A stretch of 64,000 bases of DNA, from NCBI GenBank assembly GCA_937959115.1, contig CALGAW010000049.1:1-64000 (forward strand), read 5' to 3'. How positions within the stretch are numbered: the first letter of the stretch is position 1; each line of letters starts with the position of its first letter. The notes under the pieces were generated by a model. It ran no database searches. It was given only the letters and a program-made list of their open reading frames with translations, and had not been told where the DNA came from. Origin of the DNA: an uncultured Saprospiraceae bacterium. Its GTDB lineage: Bacteria > Bacteroidota > Bacteroidia > Chitinophagales > Saprospiraceae. A program made the translations under genes and the position numbers. Positions 8,365 to 15,792 of the stretch are shown one piece after another.

Positions 8365-9283
8365 ACACACGCTACTTTGCTTTCTTTTAGCATTGTCCAC
8401 CTTGTTTGGAACAACAATAAATGCCCAAGATGACCTCTTGGAAATGCTAGAAAGCGAAGAAAAAGAGACCACCGACTACACCATCGCTACCTTCAAAACA
8501 ACCAAGGTAATTAATGGTCATTCCATTGAAACAAATTCAGAAGGCGTCCTTAATTTTATCGTAGGACACCGTTTTGGAAGAGTATCGGGAGGACTTAACG
8601 AATTCATAGGCCTAGACAACGCCACCATCAGAATGGGTTTTGAATACGGTATTACCGATCAACTAGATATTGGGATTGGCCGAAGTTCCTTTGAAAAAAC
8701 CTATGACGGATTTGTAAAGTATAAACTGCTTCGACAAAGCTCTGGGGCTAAGACGATGCCGCTTACACTTGCCGGACTAGCAACGATGGCCATCAAATCT
8801 AACAAATGGCAAGAGCCGGGTAGAGAAAATTACTTTACCTCTAGAATGTATTATTCATTTGGTTTGCTAGCTGCGCGTAAATTCAACAAGAATTTATCAA
8901 TTCAGCTTTCTCCAATGCTCGTGCACAGAAATATCGTTTCAACCACAGCAGATAACAATGATGTGTTTGTCGTAGGACTTGGTGCGCGCTATAAATTGAG
9001 TGGGAGCTTGGCTGTAAATGCTGAGTATCACTATATCGTTCCTGGAGCAATTGAGTCAAGACTGTATGGAGAACCCGTATTAAACGCCTTATCGATTGGG
9101 GTTGACATTGAAACTGGGGGACACGTTTTTCAGATTCACTTGACGAACTCAAGAGGGATGATTGATAAACTGTTTGCTACAGAAACAACAGGCGACTGGC
9201 TTGAAGGTGATATCCATATTGGGTTTAACATCACCAGAGTCTTTTCAATTTATGATAAACATAAAAAAGGCAAAAAGAAGTAA
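8354..9283 (+). CDS. DUF5777-family outer-membrane beta-barrel protein
   Basis: A 309-residue protein with a signal peptide, then DDLLEMLESEEKETTDYTIATFKTT in sections typical of the DUF5777 family (TDYTxATFKTTxVINGHSIE, GHRFGRVSGG, GLDNATIRMGFEYGITDQL, GRSSFEKTYDGFVKYKLLRQ). Alternating aromatic strands and a terminal strand pattern indicate an outer-membrane barrel. Function of the family is unknown; in Bacteroidota it recurs with YceI and small cytochrome-like lipoproteins, as here, so it may be the membrane partner of that redox or lipid-binding cluster. It ends in a basic tail KHKKGKKK. The ATG at 8354 lies inside yceI. Confidence 0.85.
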   Translation: MENKHTLLCFLLALSTLFGTTINAQDDLLEMLESEEKETTDYTIATFKTTKVINGHSIETNSEGVLNFIVGHRFGRVSGGLNEFIGLDNATIRMGFEYGITDQLDIGIGRSSFEKTYDGFVKYKLLRQSSGAKTMPLTLAGLATMAIKSNKWQEPGRENYFTSRMYYSFGLLAARKFNKNLSIQLSPMLVHRNIVSTTADNNDVFVVGLGARYKLSGSLAVNAEYHYIVPGAIESRLYGEPVLNALSIGVDIETGGHVFQIHLTNSRGMIDKLFATETTGDWLEGDIHIGFNITRVFSIYDKHKKGKKK

Positions 9284-9350
9284 GGAAAATTCAAGAATTT
9301 CTCCAATAAATTGGTTGGAACAGGAAACTTTTTTAAGTCTAAAAATGTTG

Positions 9351-9358
9351 TACTTTTG
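9351..9358 (+). promoter_or_regulatory. -7 promoter box before the bacilliredoxin
   Basis: TACTTTTG matches TAnnTTTG exactly and lies 21 bases before the ATG at 9380. A clear -33 TTTG at correct spacing is missing; only a T-run is found near 9328. It gives the bacilliredoxin its own transcript separate from the barrel gene. Confidence 0.5.
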
Positions 9359-9379
9359 TCTTTATAAAATAAACGATTT

Positions 9380-9793
9380 ATGTATCCAGTAGAACTAACA
9401 ACTCCAATGTCTAAGGAGTTAACAGATAATGGCTTTGAGGGGTTAACCACTGCAGAAGCTGTAAAAGAAGTATTAAGCACTAAAGAAGGGACTGTTTTAG
9501 TGGTCATCAATTCTGTATGCGGTTGCGCTGCAGGCAATGCCAGACCAGGTGTAATTCAAGCAGCTCAGCATGATAAGAAGCCAAATCGTCTGACCACTGT
9601 ATTTGCTGGTGTCGACAAAGAAGCTGTCAATACTGCAAGAGAATTTATGATGCCTTATCCACCCTCTTCACCTTGCGTAGCATTGTTTAAAGAAGGTAAA
9701 TTGGTTCATTTCTTAGAAAGACACCACATCGAAGGCAGTTCAGCAGAAATGATTTCAGCGAATTTGAAAATGGCGTTTGATCATTATTGCTAA
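9380..9793 (+). CDS. Bacilliredoxin BrxA/BrxB family (YphP/YqiW)
   Basis: A 137-residue thioredoxin-fold protein. The CGC active site is intact in [16 protein letters not shown] (Cys47, Cys49), as are [14 protein letters not shown] and [10 protein letters not shown], and there is a C-terminal Cys. In Firmicutes these proteins remove bacillithiol from oxidised proteins (debacillithiolation); many Bacteroidota also make bacillithiol, so the same job in cytosolic redox repair is likely. Start choice follows the family N-terminus MYPxELTxPM. It has its own promoter and no obvious partner next to it. Confidence 0.9.
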   Translation: MYPVELTTPMSKELTDNGFEGLTTAEAVKEVLSTKEGTVLVVINSVCGCAAGNARPGVIQAAQHDKKPNRLTTVFAGVDKEAVNTAREFMMPYPPSSPCVALFKEGKLVHFLERHHIEGSSAEMISANLKMAFDHYC

Positions 9794-10115
9794 CTAGTGA
9801 TTCGTTCTAAGTGATCAATTGATTTGACGCTATACTCTGCCAATTGTTATGTTATCTTATAATTCTGAAGTACTAAACACGAATTACTAAGCCCTAACCC
9901 TTATCATTAAAGGAAAAGTGGAAGATCAAGGATTTGGCTTGGTTACTTTTTTTAAGGTGACTGGTGATTTTTATCTTCAGTTGTATCAATCGAACTACAA
10001 GAAGTAAATTGGTGTTGACTATAATTTAATTATGAAACGATCTACCCCAATCACAAATGCATTGTTAGGTGTTGCTATGCGTCATCAAACTCCAGAGGTA
10101 AGCGATTGTCCGCCT
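9794..10115 (+). other. Gene-free stretch with a coding relic before the VOC cassette
   Basis: No complete gene. From about 9900 to 10007 a plus-strand frame reads like real protein (IKGKVEDQGFGLVTFFKV and onward to a stop) but has no start codon or upstream part, so it looks like a gene tail. A box GTTAGGT at 10064-10070 fits the integron core GTTRRRY, and a CCCTAAC lies at 9892-9898, but no folded attC connects them convincingly. The stretch ends at the cassette boundary GTTATGTGC. Confidence 0.35.
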
Positions 10116-10116
10116 G

Positions 10117-10630
10117 TTATGTGCAATTAATCAAAATGAAAGGAACTTTACATCATGTCGAAATTTATGTAAGCGACTTAAAAAGGACTATCCATTTTTG
10201 GAATTGGTTACTAACAGAATTAGATTATGAAAAATACCAAGAATGGAATAAGGGCATTAGCTTTAGATTAAATCAAACATATTTGGTATTCGTCCAAACT
10301 GAGGACAAGTATCTTAGTCATCCATATCATAGAAAGAATACTGGGCTTAATCACCTGGCATTTCATCTTGATTCGCGTTCTATGGTTGACGACTTTACAA
10401 TTAAACTACGAAAAAGGAATATTACAATTTTGTATCCCGAACGTCATCCGTACGCAGGAGGAAAAGACTACTATGCCGTTTTCTTTGAAGATCCAGATCG
10501 AATAAAAGTTGAGTTAGTAGCTCCTAAGATAGATTGAAACAATTGAATGAGATAAGCAAAAGCACATAACACATGGTATGAAGTCATTTCTCCTTCGTGC
10601 CTCGGAGAAACGCCTCATACCATCGGACCG
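10117..10630 (+). mobile_element. Probable single integron gene cassette carrying a VOC gene
   Basis: The left edge is G^TTATGTGC (10116-10124) and the right end carries ACATAAC opening an attC-like hairpin. GTTATGTGC and GCACATAAC (10562-10570) are exact reverse complements, as expected when the R' box at the left and the R'' box at the right close up in the circular cassette. The cassette would span from TT at 10117 to the G at 10630 and holds one ORF in the same direction, which is the normal integron arrangement. No integrase lies nearby (the recombinase remnant is 9.5 kb away), so this would be a lone attC or the remains of an array. Confidence 0.55.
10136..10537 (+). CDS. VOC-superfamily (glyoxalase/bleomycin-resistance type) protein
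   Basis: A 133-residue protein with two beta-alpha-beta-beta-beta modules of the vicinal-oxygen-chelate fold: GTLHHVEIYVSDLKRTIHFW in the first half and TGLNHLAFHLDSRSMVDDF in the second, ending YYAVFFEDPDRIKVELVAP. Metal-ligand candidates are His near residue 6, His in LNHLAFH and Glu in VELV, as in glyoxalase or fosfomycin-type enzymes. Substrate is unknown. The ATG at 10136 is chosen because it begins at the family's usual N-terminus; an upstream TTG at 10106 would cross the cassette boundary. VOC genes are frequent integron cargo, which fits its placement between cassette ends. Confidence 0.85.
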   Translation: MKGTLHHVEIYVSDLKRTIHFWNWLLTELDYEKYQEWNKGISFRLNQTYLVFVQTEDKYLSHPYHRKNTGLNHLAFHLDSRSMVDDFTIKLRKRNITILYPERHPYAGGKDYYAVFFEDPDRIKVELVAPKID

Positions 10631-10636
10631 TTACAA
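10564..10636 (+). other. attC-like recombination site
   Basis: A 73-base imperfect palindrome ordered as in integron attC sites: R'' ACATAAC (10564-10570), arm TGGTATGA (10574-10581), TTTCTCC (10587-10593), 10-base loop, GGAGAAA (10604-10610), TCATACCA (10615-10622), then GTTACAA (10630-10636) at the R' position. Both inner arms pair perfectly, with unpaired spacers of 5 and 4 bases. R' at the right differs from R'' as expected if the cassette joined a non-attC target. It has no T-run on either side, so it is not a normal terminator. Confidence 0.55.
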
Positions 10637-10650
10637 TCTTTCCTAGAACA

Positions 10651-12540
10651 TTACTTAAAAACAAGCATTTTTTTATTATAAAACTCACCTTCAGTTTCTA
10701 AGGTAACATAATAGGTTCCTGCACTATAGTGCTGCAGATCAAACTCAAATCGCTTGGATTGTAGTTTTATGTGTTCCTCATAATGAATCACTTGTCCAAC
10801 CACATTACTGATTTTAAGGGTAATGGATTTAGGAGTGGTAAACTCAACATCTATTGTAGCCCTAGTATTCGCTGGATTCGGATACAATTCAAACGTTGTC
10901 AATGCTTCAATAGCGTTGTTTGTGTTACTTGTACCTGGATTAATTGTTGAACAACTGAATCCTAAGCAGCCGTTACTATCTGTAATCGTTACACAGTAAA
11001 CACCAGGCCCGATAGCGAAGAGGTCTTCGGTCGTGGCTCCGTTATCCCAATTAAACGTATAAGGTGGTATGCCTCCGACAACGGTTAGGTCGATACTTGC
11101 GTCGTTTGCATTCGGTAGGCTTTCATGGGTGATGGAAACTGCAGGATTGATTGCACTATTTGCAGGAGCAATTTTTACAATCCAGACATCCACTGCACCA
11201 TGATTCCCAGTGACATCTCCATCATTTGAATAGGAACCTCCAACAACTATAAAACCACCATCCGAAGTTTGTTGAATGGAGTGCGCCTCCTCCAGATCAC
11301 TTCCGCCGAGCGATTTTTGCCATTGTATGTTTCCCAGATCATCTAATTTTACAATCCAGCAATCAGCATCTCCATGATTTCCAGTGACGTCTCCATTGTT
11401 TGAGTATGAGGTTGCTGAAACTATAAACCCGCCATCTGTCGTTTGCTTGATTGCGGTAGCCCATTCAGGGGCATTTCCTCCGAGTGATTTTTGCCATTGT
11501 ATATTTCCAAGGCTATCTAACTTTACAATCCAGCAATCATCCCATCCATGATTTCCGGTGACGTCTCCATCAATGGATTCTGATGATCCTGAAACAATAA
11601 ATCCGCCATCTGCTGTTTGTTGAACTGATTCAGCAAATTCATAGAAACTTCCACCGAGCGATTTTTGCCATTGGATGTTTCCTAAATTATCTAATTTTAC
11701 AATCCAAAAATCAGCCAGGCCATGATTTCCCGTGACATCTCCATTATTTGAAACTGACGATCCTGAAACAATAAATCCACCATCTGTTGTTTGTTGAATA
11801 GAAGACGTTCCATCAAGAGCCGTTCCACCGAGCGATTTTTGCCATTGGATGTTTCCTAAACCATCTAACTTTACAACCCAGTAATCTTCATCTCCATGAT
11901 TTCCTGCGACGTCTCCATCCGTTGAATCTGACGAACCTGTTACTATGTATCCGCCATCTGTCGTTTGTTGGATGGAACGACCGATATCAGAACCACTTCC
12001 ACCAAGTGATTTTTGCCATTGTAAGTTTCCTACATCATCTAACTTTACGATCCAAAAATCGTCATCTCCATGATTTCCTGTGACGTCTCCATCATTTGAC
12101 TTTGAATATCCAGCAACAATGTATCCACTATCTGTCGTTTGTTGGATGGAAAAAGCTTGTTCGATATTACTCCCGCCAAGCGATTTTTGCCATTGTATGA
12201 TTCCCACATCATCTAACTTTATAATCCAAAAATCAGCCTGCCCATGATTTCCTGTGACATCTCCATCAATGGAAGTCGATCCTCCTCCAACGATAAAACC
12301 GCCATCTGTCGTTTGTTGGATGGAATAACCTTGATCAAACGAACTTCCACCAAGGGATTTCTGCCATTCAATTACTGGTGTATTACAATTCAGATTATCG
12401 TCGGTAGTATCTAGTCCCGATTCTGCTGTTCCTATCGTATTCGTAAGTAATAGAATTAATAAGGGAAAACTTCTTGCTATTTGCTTCAATTGTAGATTGA
12501 AGGGTAGCAAAAAAGTGGATTTTAGTGGATTATTTTTCAT
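10651..12540 (-). CDS. T9SS-sorted repeat protein with SprB-like domain
   Basis: A 629-residue secreted protein. Order: signal peptide (about 1-40); seven tandem 58-residue repeats built around WQKSLGGS, IQQTTDGGFIV and NGDVTGNHG plus WIVKLD; one SprB-type repeat (GGIPPYTFNWDNGATTEDLF ... YCVTITDSNGC); and a type A T9SS C-terminal sorting domain (FELYPNPANTRATIDV to the final KMLVF). It is therefore exported by the type IX system and attached or released at the cell surface. The repeats probably form a beta-propeller-like surface; ligand unknown. The start is ATG at 12540; an upstream GTG would add 7 residues. Confidence 0.88.
   Translation of the reverse strand: MKNNPLKSTFLLPFNLQLKQIARSFPLLILLLTNTIGTAESGLDTTDDNLNCNTPVIEWQKSLGGSSFDQGYSIQQTTDGGFIVGGGSTSIDGDVTGNHGQADFWIIKLDDVGIIQWQKSLGGSNIEQAFSIQQTTDSGYIVAGYSKSNDGDVTGNHGDDDFWIVKLDDVGNLQWQKSLGGSGSDIGRSIQQTTDGGYIVTGSSDSTDGDVAGNHGDEDYWVVKLDGLGNIQWQKSLGGTALDGTSSIQQTTDGGFIVSGSSVSNNGDVTGNHGLADFWIVKLDNLGNIQWQKSLGGSFYEFAESVQQTADGGFIVSGSSESIDGDVTGNHGWDDCWIVKLDSLGNIQWQKSLGGNAPEWATAIKQTTDGGFIVSATSYSNNGDVTGNHGDADCWIVKLDDLGNIQWQKSLGGSDLEEAHSIQQTSDGGFIVVGGSYSNDGDVTGNHGAVDVWIVKIAPANSAINPAVSITHESLPNANDASIDLTVVGGIPPYTFNWDNGATTEDLFAIGPGVYCVTITDSNGCLGFSCSTINPGTSNTNNAIEALTTFELYPNPANTRATIDVEFTTPKSITLKISNVVGQVIHYEEHIKLQSKRFEFDLQHYSAGTYYVTLETEGEFYNKKMLVFK
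11152..12369 (-). repeat. Seven tandem 174-bp coding repeats
   Basis: Seven consecutive 58-codon units inside the T9SS protein, together about 1218 bases. Units are highly alike at the DNA level (the bases encoding WQKSLGG and GDVTGNHG recur almost unchanged), with variable stretches at two fixed positions per unit. This points to recent unit duplication or gene-conversion between units. Confidence 0.85.
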
Positions 12541-12721
12541 TGTATTATTTATTATTCTCACTCCTGTAGGTGAATAAAATTGTTAACGCAATTAACTTAA
12601 AACCTGCCATAACTAGCTATCTTAAAGTTATCTAATAATTGATTCCAAATCAAAGACAAAAAAAATGGTTTGTCGAAAATTTTAATTTAAAAATAGACAA
12701 AATTTCCTGCCCTTAAAGGAT

Positions 12722-12838
12722 CTAGACTTTTTTTTGTCGATGCCAGTACACATAATTTACTAATATGAAGAGAACAGATACTAAAATGGCTACCTTGGAT
12801 TTAGCTAGCCACTTTAAACCATTGTTGTATTGCGTCAT
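12722..12838 (-). CDS. Small single-pass membrane protein (38 aa), putative
   Basis: An ATG at 12838 opens a 38-residue frame, MTQYNNGLKWLAKSKVAI followed by a hydrophobic span (LVSVLFILVNYVYW) and a basic end HRQKKV. The layout of a positively charged pre-segment, one transmembrane helix and a basic tail is typical of small membrane proteins. It lies 139 bases downstream of rnhB on the same strand. There is no strong ribosome-binding site, which is normal here. No homologue is recognised, so confidence is limited. Confidence 0.35.
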   Translation of the reverse strand: MTQYNNGLKWLAKSKVAILVSVLFILVNYVYWHRQKKV

Positions 12839-12976
12839 TGATTGAGCGTTCTGTCAAAGAAAAAAAGGAATTTTTCGTTCTTATCTTTTTCGTTTGTTGT
12901 CGAATGCGTGGTCGCAAGAAGTGTTTTGTCTAGGGTTTGCAGCAAGGTGGATTGCAATTCGCCCTTACAGGCTTTC

Positions 12977-13582
12977 CTACTCCAAAAACCGTGCATTATC
13001 AACTCCCGCTACCCAGCGAAATGACTTTCTGTGATATCGTGTTGGCCCATGTGAAGCAATCGAAGCGCGATGAGCTAATGTGGGATAGCCCTTATTCGTA
13101 TCCCAGCAATACTGGGGGTGCTTGCGGTGTAGCTTTTGCATATATTCATCCCGATGGGTCTTTGCGAGCACAGAGGCGGCTGCAATGGACATATACTTGC
13201 CATCTCCCTTGATGATACAGAAATGTGGAATGCCACGAAAGGGTTTAAAGCGATTTCCGTCGATCAGCAGTGTCTCCGGTTGCACTTTTAACTTTTTAAC
13301 GGCCATGTGCATTCCTAGAATACTAGCATTCAAGATATTGATTTTATCGATTTTGTTTGGTGTTACCTTTGCTACATGCCAAGCAATTGCTTGTTCTTCG
13401 ATGATGGGGCGCAATTCATCTCTCTGTGCTTCTGTGAGCTGTTTGGAGTCGTTTAGAAGCTCGTGCTCGAAGTCTGGTGGCAGAATAACCGCCGCGGCGA
13501 AAACAGGGCCCGCTAGGCATCCTCTTCCTGCCTCATCGCATCCTGCTTCTATTTTGCCTTTTTGGTAGTATCGTTCAAGCAT
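12977..13582 (-). CDS. rnhB: Ribonuclease HII
   Basis: A 201-residue RNase HII, which nicks 5' of single ribonucleotides in DNA and removes RNA primers. The active-site carboxylates are in place: AGCDEAGRGCLAGPV (Asp16, Glu17), LLIDGNRF and IIKGDGKYMSIAAASVLAKT, followed by the conserved YPT and HR segments GYPTLAHRASI. Length is normal for the family. It lies upstream of a putative 38-aa membrane protein and downstream of tag on the same strand, a small DNA-repair neighbourhood. Confidence 0.96.
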   Translation of the reverse strand: MLERYYQKGKIEAGCDEAGRGCLAGPVFAAAVILPPDFEHELLNDSKQLTEAQRDELRPIIEEQAIAWHVAKVTPNKIDKINILNASILGMHMAVKKLKVQPETLLIDGNRFKPFRGIPHFCIIKGDGKYMSIAAASVLAKTHRDEYMQKLHRKHPQYCWDTNKGYPTLAHRASIASHGPTRYHRKSFRWVAGVDNARFLE

Positions 13583-13630
13583 GATTTTTTTCTTGTAAAA
13601 ATACTAATTTATTAAAAATTGAATTGTTCC

Positions 13631-14200
13631 TTATTTCTCTTGGACTTCTTTGTATCGATAGCAATCTACCGTGTGGTCATTTACCATTCCTGTGGCCTGC
13701 ATAAAAGCATAACAAATGGTTGAACCGATGAACTTGAAGCCTCGTTTCTTTAGCGCTTTGCTCATCAGGTCTGAGATTTCAGTAGTCGCAGGAACTTCTT
13801 CTCTGGTTTTCCAGTTGTTTTGGATGGGTTTCCCGTTGACAAAGCTCCAGATGTATTTTGAAAAGCTGCCGTATTCTTCTTGTATTTCTAGAAATATCTT
13901 AGCATTCGTAACTGTTGAATTGATTTTCAACTTGTTGCGTACAATACCGCTATTATTTAATAATTCGTCGATTTTTTTCTGATCGTATTCTGCGATTTTG
14001 TTTGCATCGAAATGGTCAAACGCATTTCGATAGTTCTCCCTTTTAGCCAAAATCGTTGTCCAGCTTAATCCTGCTTGTGCGCCTTCTAGTATCAGGAACT
14101 CAAACAACAATCGATCATCGTAAAGTGGGACGCCCCATTCTTCATCATGGTATTCTTTATCTAGTTCTTTGTGGGTAGCCCAAGCGCATCTTTTTTTCAT
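13631..14200 (-). CDS. tag: DNA-3-methyladenine glycosylase I
   Basis: A 189-residue Tag enzyme that excises 3-methyladenine from DNA by base flipping within an HhH fold. The N-terminus KKRCAWATHKE and HDEEWGVPLYDDRLLFE plus the C-terminal NDHTVDCYRY hold the zinc-binding Cys5, His18, His and Cys typical of the family, and LEGAQAGLSWTTILAKRENY covers the catalytic region. It begins 17 bases after a small lipoprotein gene and may be co-transcribed with it. Length matches E. coli Tag (about 187). Confidence 0.96.
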   Translation of the reverse strand: MKKRCAWATHKELDKEYHDEEWGVPLYDDRLLFEFLILEGAQAGLSWTTILAKRENYRNAFDHFDANKIAEYDQKKIDELLNNSGIVRNKLKINSTVTNAKIFLEIQEEYGSFSKYIWSFVNGKPIQNNWKTREEVPATTEISDLMSKALKKRGFKFIGSTICYAFMQATGMVNDHTVDCYRYKEVQEK

Positions 14201-14217
14201 ATCTCAAGATATCAATT

Positions 14218-14370
14218 TTATTCATAATAAGGATGATAAACAGGTCCTTTAGTTTCAGGAAGCTGCCACTCCAAGGAAATTTCTTTTTCTTGTTTTTTGC
14301 AGCTTTGAAAAATAAGGAAGAATGACAATCCAACCAGAATTATTCTAGAAATAGAAAACAAGGTTTTCAT
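14218..14370 (-). CDS. Small lipoprotein (50 aa)
   Basis: An ATG at 14370 opens a 50-codon frame with a classic lipoprotein signal: MKTLFSISRI, a hydrophobic core, then lipobox IFQSC followed by KKQEKE. The mature part is only about 27 residues, ending VYHPYYE. Its stop lies 17 bases before the tag start on the same strand, so the two may share a transcript. I do not recognise a family. The clean signal peptide and lipobox make it more likely real than chance. Confidence 0.55.
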   Translation of the reverse strand: MKTLFSISRIILVGLSFFLIFQSCKKQEKEISLEWQLPETKGPVYHPYYE

Positions 14371-14428
14371 CGTTTCGTTTTTTGAACAGGCTTTGTATCA
14401 TTCTAAGAAATCTCTACATAATAAAACA

Positions 14429-14456
14429 GCGTGACCAGCACTCAAGCCAATCACGC
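14429..14456 (-). terminator. Probable terminator after mltD-like gene
   Basis: GCGTGA (14429-14434) pairs with TCACGC (14451-14456) around a 16-base loop; read on the minus strand the hairpin is followed by TGTTTTATT. It lies 27 bases after the transglycosylase stop. The stem is short and the T-run interrupted, so efficiency is doubtful. Confidence 0.4.
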
Positions 14457-14483
14457 AGTTATCTGTTCTTTCCTTTTCAGCTA

Positions 14484-15701
14484 TTAGGCCTTTGTCTTGA
14501 TTAAAATCCGAACACCAGGACGGAGTTTTCTGTAATCTCCAATGTTGTTCAAATCCAATATATCTTTAACAGAAACACCCTCATATTGACGGGCAATTTC
14601 CCAAAGATTATCTCCTTTTTTAAACTCATACAAGACAATTGTTTCATCATTCACACCTGAAGCCGAAGCCAATATAGGTGAAGACGTTGGCACTTGATGT
14701 ACTACCTCAGGGGCAACAACAGGCATCGGAATTGACTTCTTACCTAGAAAGTAATCCATATTGATCTTAGGCAATACTAAACGGTAACCTTTTTCAGTAG
14801 CAGGAATGATATTACGCTTAAGCGAAGCATTGAACACCATCAACTTTTCTAATGGAAGATTTGCCATTGCCGCCACATCTCTTAAGTCCATTTGCTCATG
14901 GATAAGTTTTGAGGTTAACCGCCGTGAAGAATAACGAGGATACTTTGGATAAATCTTATGCAAATCATAGTAATTCAGCGTGTAAGCAACCGCAATAAAC
15001 GAAGGAACATAGCCTCTTGTTTCTTTTGGTAAATACTCATATACATCCCAGAAGTCATTGCTTCCAGCTTCTTTCATTGCTCTTTTTACCCGATTCGGTC
15101 CACAATTATATGCAGCAATCGTAAGCAGCCAATTGTCAAATCGCTTATTCATCGACTTCAAATAACGGGCAGCGGCAACGGTTGATTGGTAGATGTCAGC
15201 TCGCTCATCTACAAAATAGTTTTGCTCTAGCTTAAACTGCTCACCTGTCGTAGGCATAAATTGCCAAAGGCCGTATGCACCAGCTTTAGATCGAACATTA
15301 GGCCGTAGTGTTGACTCTACAATTGCAAGATATTTTAAGTCATCTGGTACCTCCATTGCTTCAAATACATCCTCAAATATTGGGAAGTACATGGTGCTTC
15401 GTCCTACGATGATTGCAGAACGATTCCGTTCTTTTTCGGTGTAAAAGCGAATCGCCTTCTTTACATGATTATTAAAAGTCAATTCAATTTCTGAAGAAAC
15501 ATCTTCAAGTCTTTGCTGGTAAGCATCGTCATTGAATACTGGTGGTGCAAGGTCAGCTTTTGACTTTTGCACATCCATTCGCTGAAGTAGTTCTTCTATC
15601 TCAGTACAAGGAATTTCAGTCTTTTCAAATGCGTAAGTAGCAAAATTTATGGGAATCAATAGTGTGAAAAATAAAATGAGGTTTAATTTCTTGATTTTCA
15701 T
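14484..15701 (-). CDS. mltD: MltD-like membrane-bound lytic transglycosylase with LysM
   Basis: A 405-residue cell-wall enzyme that cleaves peptidoglycan to 1,6-anhydro products. It has a signal peptide (1-24), then a GH23/SLT domain at about 105-240: YLAIVESTLRPNVRSKAGAY with catalytic Glu in IVES, GLWQFMPTTG and AAYNCGPNRVKRA. The C-terminal part carries one LysM peptidoglycan-binding domain at about 355-402 (YEFKKGDNLWEIARQYEGVS to GVRILI). MltD of E. coli usually carries two or three LysM copies; one here is common in Bacteroidota. It stands alone between two operons. Confidence 0.93.
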   Translation of the reverse strand: MKIKKLNLILFFTLLIPINFATYAFEKTEIPCTEIEELLQRMDVQKSKADLAPPVFNDDAYQQRLEDVSSEIELTFNNHVKKAIRFYTEKERNRSAIIVGRSTMYFPIFEDVFEAMEVPDDLKYLAIVESTLRPNVRSKAGAYGLWQFMPTTGEQFKLEQNYFVDERADIYQSTVAAARYLKSMNKRFDNWLLTIAAYNCGPNRVKRAMKEAGSNDFWDVYEYLPKETRGYVPSFIAVAYTLNYYDLHKIYPKYPRYSSRRLTSKLIHEQMDLRDVAAMANLPLEKLMVFNASLKRNIIPATEKGYRLVLPKINMDYFLGKKSIPMPVVAPEVVHQVPTSSPILASASGVNDETIVLYEFKKGDNLWEIARQYEGVSVKDILDLNNIGDYRKLRPGVRILIKTKA

Positions 15702-15792
15702 ACATTACTTATTCGTGAACAATAGCTGATTGAAGTAACACGTGGGTTTCAACTCTCAGCGCTTTATATCGTTTTTTGGTTTATCTTTTCAA

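Noticed and set aside
11152-12369. Tandem repeats as a CRISPR array
   Set aside because: Units are 174 bases, in frame and coding, with no spacer structure.
12842-13212. Two plus-strand frames near rnhB
   Set aside because: Both are shadows opposite rnhB or its tail; composition is not protein-like.
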